This document shows positions 60,343 through 64,000 of a stretch of 64,000 nt of DNA, piece after piece. The position numbers were made by a program, and so were the translations under genes. Numbering within the stretch: position 1 is the first letter of the stretch; each line of letters begins with the position of its first letter. This DNA comes from Pseudomonas fluorescens (GTDB taxonomy: Bacteria; Pseudomonadota; Gammaproteobacteria; Pseudomonadales; Pseudomonadaceae), in contig NZ_CABVIX010000002.1 of NCBI RefSeq assembly GCF_902498185.1, positions 496,001-560,000 of the forward strand, given 5' to 3'. The notes under the pieces were generated by a model that was not told where the DNA came from, did not search any database, and worked only from the letters and a program-made list of their open reading frames with translations.

Positions 60343-62229
60343 TCAGCGATTGCGGGTCAGCAGCGCAGGGCGCTCACCGCGTGGGCGGCTTGGCAGGTCT
60401 TCAAGTTGCTCGGCGGTCGGGAAACGGTCGAGCTTTGATTCCTTGTGCACGATCTTCGGCTGGGCCTGGCCCTGGCTGTCGCGTGGTCCGCGAACAGCAG
60501 GTTCCTGGCGCGACTGGTCGTTGCGCGACGACTGGCGGCCACCGCCACCTGCGTCACGACGACCACCGCCGTTGTTGCTGCGCGGACGCTTGTCGCCACT
60601 GCCGGCAGCAGCACCACCGGTACGCGGCTGACCCCCACGGGGCTGGCTAGCGCCGGTGCCGGATCCCTGGCGCTGACTGCCGCCTTGGGTTTGCTGTCCT
60701 GCACCGCCACCTGGGCGACGATTACGACCCTGGTTCTTGTTCTGGTACGGGCTGACGTAGTCGGCGCGGTTACCAAAATTGTCGACGTCGTCGTCCAGGA
60801 AGGTTTCAGGGTCGCGATTGGCGGGAGCCGACGGAGCGCCTTGCTGAGCCGACTGCGGCTGGCTCGGCTTCCTGTTGCGCGGCTTGCGCTCTGGACGTGG
60901 CTGCTGGCCTGCAGCTTTTTCCGCCGGTTTCTCGGCCGCTGTCTTTTCACGGCCTTTGTCCTTGCCCTTGTCCTTGCGGCCACCGCTGCCGGCATTGCTG
61001 CCTTCGCCGCGCGGGCTACGCGCGCCGCGGCCGCTGACCTGTGGGCGCTCGCGCACTTCCGGCTTCTCGGCCTCGACCTTGCTCGCATCAAAGCCCATCA
61101 GGTCGCCGTCGGCGATCTTCTGGCGAGTGACGCGCTCGATGCTCTTGAGCAGTTTTTCTTCGTCCGGCGCTACCAGCGAGATGGCTTCGCCCGAGCGACC
61201 GGCACGGCCGGTACGACCGATACGGTGTACGTAGTCTTCCTCGACGTTTGGCAGCTCGAAGTTGACCACGTGCGGCAGCTGGTCGATGTCCAGGCCACGG
61301 GCAGCGATATCGGTCGCCACGAGGATGCGTACGCTGCCAGCCTTGAAGTCGGCCAAGGCCTTGGTACGGGCATTCTGGCTCTTGTTACCGTGAATCGCCG
61401 CGGCGGTAAGGCCGTGTTTTTCAAGGTATTCGGCCAGGCGGTTGGCGCCGTGCTTGGTACGAGTGAACACCAGCACCTGTTCCCAGGCACCGAGGGTGAT
61501 CAGGTGAGCCAGCAGCGAGCGCTTGTGGCTGGAAGCCAGCCGGTAGACGCGTTGCTCGATGCGCTCGACCGTGGTGTTGGGCGGCGTGACCTCGATACGC
61601 TCCGGGTTGCGCAGGAGCTTGTCGGCGAGGTCGGTGATGTCCTTGGAGAAGGTCGCCGAGAACAGCAGGTTCTGGCGCTTGCCTGGCAGGCGGGCCAGGA
61701 CCTTCTTCACGTCATGGATAAAGCCCATGTCGAGCATGCGGTCGGCTTCGTCCAGTACCAGGATCTCAACGTGGGACAGGTCGACATGGCCTTGGCCTGC
61801 AAGATCCAGCAGGCGGCCTGGACAGGCCACCAGGACATCGACGCCCCGGGACATGGCCTGGATCTGCGGGTTCATGCCGACGCCGCCGAAGATGCAGGCG
61901 CTGACCAGTTTCAGGTCACGTGCATAGACCTTGAAGCTGTCATGGACCTGGGCTGCCAGTTCGCGGGTCGGGGTCAGGACCAGCACGCGGGGTTGGCGCG
62001 GACCATGACGGTGGGATTTGTCCGGATGACCGCCCGGAAACAGGCGCTCGAGGATCGGCAGGGCGAAGCCGCCGGTTTTGCCAGTACCTGTCTGGGCGGC
62101 GACCATCAGGTCGCTGCCCTGCAACACGGCGGGAATGGCCCGCTGTTGCACCGGAGTGGGCTGGGTATAGCCCGCTGCCTCGATAGCGCGGACTAAAGCC
62201 TCGGAGAGACCGAGGGAAGCAAAGGACAT
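60343..62229 (-). CDS. rhlE: DEAD-box RNA helicase RhlE with long disordered tail
   Basis: 628-residue ATP-dependent RNA helicase. Core residues 1-375 hold the Q motif (GYTQPTPVQQRAIP), AQTGTGKTGGFALP, PTRELAAQ, the DEAD box in LVLDEADRML, SAT in LFSATFSKD, and HRIGRTGRAGR. The last 240 or so residues are rich in Arg, Gly, Gln, Asn and Lys (GGGAGQQTQGG, GGGRRDAGGGG), so intrinsically disordered and probably RNA-binding. Start at ATG 62229 (MSFASLGLSEALV). Role in RNA decay or ribosome assembly, especially in the cold. Confidence 0.94.
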   Translation of the reverse strand: MSFASLGLSEALVRAIEAAGYTQPTPVQQRAIPAVLQGSDLMVAAQTGTGKTGGFALPILERLFPGGHPDKSHRHGPRQPRVLVLTPTRELAAQVHDSFKVYARDLKLVSACIFGGVGMNPQIQAMSRGVDVLVACPGRLLDLAGQGHVDLSHVEILVLDEADRMLDMGFIHDVKKVLARLPGKRQNLLFSATFSKDITDLADKLLRNPERIEVTPPNTTVERIEQRVYRLASSHKRSLLAHLITLGAWEQVLVFTRTKHGANRLAEYLEKHGLTAAAIHGNKSQNARTKALADFKAGSVRILVATDIAARGLDIDQLPHVVNFELPNVEEDYVHRIGRTGRAGRSGEAISLVAPDEEKLLKSIERVTRQKIADGDLMGFDASKVEAEKPEVRERPQVSGRGARSPRGEGSNAGSGGRKDKGKDKGREKTAAEKPAEKAAGQQPRPERKPRNRKPSQPQSAQQGAPSAPANRDPETFLDDDVDNFGNRADYVSPYQNKNQGRNRRPGGGAGQQTQGGSQRQGSGTGASQPRGGQPRTGGAAAGSGDKRPRSNNGGGRRDAGGGGRQSSRNDQSRQEPAVRGPRDSQGQAQPKIVHKESKLDRFPTAEQLEDLPSRPRGERPALLTRNR

Positions 62230-62581
62230 GGGCAATCCTGTTCTAGTGTGGGCTGGGCCCGATGGGATGATCGTGCCTGGCGCGACAAGCATCGGAGGGA
62301 TGCGATCGCGTCCGGTCCAGCAGGGCTTTGACGTGCATCCGGGAAGCGGCGGGCGGGCACTTGGCGCGCCTTCATAACCGGTCGGGATGCCTGCTGCAAG
62401 GCCGAGCGTCCGGGCGTGAGCCTGGCGGGAAGGCCCGAGTATAACAGAGCAATCACGGCGTGCCGCTTTCCTGCTGCTCAACGGCGTGAGGAATGTTCAC
62501 GGCAGCCCCGAGCCGCTTCAACGATCGAGCGCCGCGCGGGCGGCGCTCGATCTCAGGGTCGATAAAAACCGAGGCGTACTC
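62230..62581. other. Intergenic region between metF and rhlE
   Basis: 352 bp between two minus-strand genes. It holds the rhlE leader and promoter, including a long G+C-rich stretch from 62240 to 62420 that could be a structured 5' leader, and the region after metF with a hairpin listed separately. I see no credible gene in either strand; an in-frame extension of rhlE through it lacks family similarity. Confidence 0.6.
62523..62552 (-). terminator. Hairpin downstream of metF
   Basis: Perfect 12-bp stem (arms GATCGAGCGCCG and CGGCGCTCGATC) with a 6-nt loop, starting 29 bp after the metF stop. No T-run follows on the minus strand, so it may be a terminator of moderate strength or an mRNA 3'-end stabiliser. 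Confidence 0.55.
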
Positions 62582-63427
62582 CTACCGCGGCAACTTCAGA
62601 TTGTTCCATACCGCCAGACTAGGCTCAGCCTGGTTCAGCGTATAGAAATGCAACCCCGGAGCCCCGCCTTGGAGCAATTGCTCGCACATGCGGGTGATCA
62701 CCTCTTCGCCAAAGGACTGGATGCTGTTCACATCATCGCCATAGGCTTCGAGCTGCTTGCGGATCCAGCGTGGGATCTCGGCGCCGCATGCATCGGAGAA
62801 GCGCGCCAGCTTGCTGTAGTTGGTGATTGGCATGATCCCCGGGACGACAGGAATGTCCACGCCCATCTGCTGCACACGCTCGACGAAGTAGAAATAGCTG
62901 TCGGCGTTAAAAAAGTACTGGGTGATGGCGCTGTCGGAACCGGCCTTGACCTTGCGCACGAAATTGGCGAGGTCATCCTCGAAATTGCGCGCCTGCGGGT
63001 GCATCTCCGGGTAAGCGGCGACTTCCAGGTGGAAGTGGTCACCGGTTTCCCGACGGATGAACTCGACCAGGTCATTGGCGTGGCGCAGCTCGCCGCTGGC
63101 CATGCCCATGCCCGATGGCAGGTCGCCGCGCAGGGCAACGATGCGCTTGATGCCGGCTTCCTTGTACTGGGCCAGCAGGCTGCGCAGGTCTTCCTTGCTG
63201 TCACCAACGCACGACAGGTGCGGGGCGGCGGGGACCTTGATCTCGTTTTCCAGCTGCAGCACGGTATTGAGCGTGCGGTCGCGGGTCGAGCCGCCCGCGC
63301 CATAGGTGCAGGAGAAGAAATCAGGGTTGTAGGTGGCCAGTTGACGGGCCACGCCCATCAGCTTTTCGTGGCCAGCGTCGGTCTTGGTTGGAAAGAATTC
63401 GAAACTGTAACGGCGTTCTTCAGACAT
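62582..63427 (-). CDS. metF: 5,10-methylenetetrahydrofolate reductase
   Basis: 281-residue FAD enzyme producing 5-methyltetrahydrofolate for methionine synthesis. YSFEFFPTKTDAGHEKL at the N-terminus, VTYGAGGSTRD-like CTYGAGGSTRDRT, ALRGDLPSG, AAYPEMHP and ITQYFFNADSYF are family motifs. It follows ahcY after 114 bp, with a hairpin repeat between them. ahcY and metF together serve the methyl cycle. Confidence 0.96.
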   Translation of the reverse strand: MSEERRYSFEFFPTKTDAGHEKLMGVARQLATYNPDFFSCTYGAGGSTRDRTLNTVLQLENEIKVPAAPHLSCVGDSKEDLRSLLAQYKEAGIKRIVALRGDLPSGMGMASGELRHANDLVEFIRRETGDHFHLEVAAYPEMHPQARNFEDDLANFVRKVKAGSDSAITQYFFNADSYFYFVERVQQMGVDIPVVPGIMPITNYSKLARFSDACGAEIPRWIRKQLEAYGDDVNSIQSFGEEVITRMCEQLLQGGAPGLHFYTLNQAEPSLAVWNNLKLPR

Positions 63428-63440
63428 CAGGCATTCCTCG

Positions 63441-63526
63441 GAGCTGCAAGCGTCAAGCGTCTAGCATCAAGCTGCAAACCATGGCCAGGCACGGACTGCC
63501 CTGACCTGCGGCTTGCAGCTTGCAAC
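63441..63526. repeat. Intergenic hairpin repeat, copy 4 (ahcY-metF)
   Basis: Left side GAGCTGCAAGCGTCAAGCGT and CATCAAGCTGCAAACC, right side GCGGCTTGCAGCTTGCAACT, giving an imperfect stem. It fills most of the 114 bp between ahcY and metF. Same core motif as copies 1-3. Confidence 0.65.
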
Positions 63527-63541
63527 TTCCCGCGTAGCGGC

Positions 63542-64000
<459 letters not shown>

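Noticed and set aside
60445..62196. Open frame of 583 codons opposite rhlE with many hydrophobic stretches
   Set aside because: It is the complement of the helicase core and low-complexity tail; the apparent hydrophobic segments come from reading Arg/Gly-rich codons backwards.
63428..63541. SAM or SAH riboswitch between ahcY and metF
   Set aside because: The gap is filled by the CAAGCTGCAAG hairpin repeat; no conserved riboswitch core was seen, and the known SAH riboswitch position is upstream of ahcY, outside the window.

Overview
The window is about 64 kb of a GC-rich gammaproteobacterial chromosome. Gene content and order point to the Pseudomonas putida group: a hut operon, opgGH, tatABC-hisEI-ubiBJE, the medium-chain-length PHA cluster phaC1-Z-C2-D with convergent phaFI, hslVU, pyrRB with a degenerate pyrC, pilGHIJ-chpA, bioA, rhlE, metF and ahcY. 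From memory, most of this is collinear with the PP_49xx-PP_50xx region of P. putida KT2440. Both ends are cut inside genes: a lipocalin on the left and ahcY on the right. I saw no rRNA, tRNA, CRISPR array, insertion sequence, prophage or origin.

Layout. (1) 1-7.9 kb: end of a lipocalin gene, then histidine catabolism (hutF divergent from hutC; hutU-hutH-hutI-hutG) with two palindromic HutC-type operators. (2) 7.85-13.45 kb: one 5.6-kb minus-strand gene for an 1867-residue DUF6543/LRR/NEL protein, a predicted cysteine-type E3 ubiquitin ligase effector. It overlaps the end of hutG and is the clearest accessory element here. (3) 13.7-22.5 kb: pip-dtd, opgG-opgH, and a polar amino acid ABC transporter. 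(4) 22.5-30.3 kb, minus strand: a chemoreceptor, a divergent RsmE paralogue, tatCBA, hisE-hisI, ubiB-ubiJ-ubiE. (5) 30.4-36.9 kb: PHA metabolism, with phaI-phaF facing phaD-phaC2-phaZ-phaC1 and a matching candidate PhaD operator at each outer end. (6) 37.2-45.6 kb, minus strand: a DUF971 protein, hslVU with a sigma-32-like promoter, pyrC'-pyrB-pyrR, ruvX, algH, a TonB-like gene and gshB. (7) 45.9-55 kb: the Pil-Chp chemosensory operon (pilG, pilH, pilI, pilJ, chpA, chpC) and a hemolysin III-like membrane protein. (8) 55-64 kb: canonical rsmE, bioA, an exported flavin oxidase, cytochrome b561, YceI, rhlE, metF and the end of ahcY.

Most of the window is conserved core metabolism and envelope function. 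The parts most worth a second look are the NEL ligase with an internal duplication of about 292 residues and the catalytic C-x-D motif intact; a family of four intergenic hairpin repeats built on CAAGCTGCAAG; the paired ATTAGA-N8-TCTAAT sites at the two PHA transcription units; the short sensor domain of the chemoreceptor at the site I recall as mcpQ; and two RsmE paralogues, one without the usual active-site motifs.
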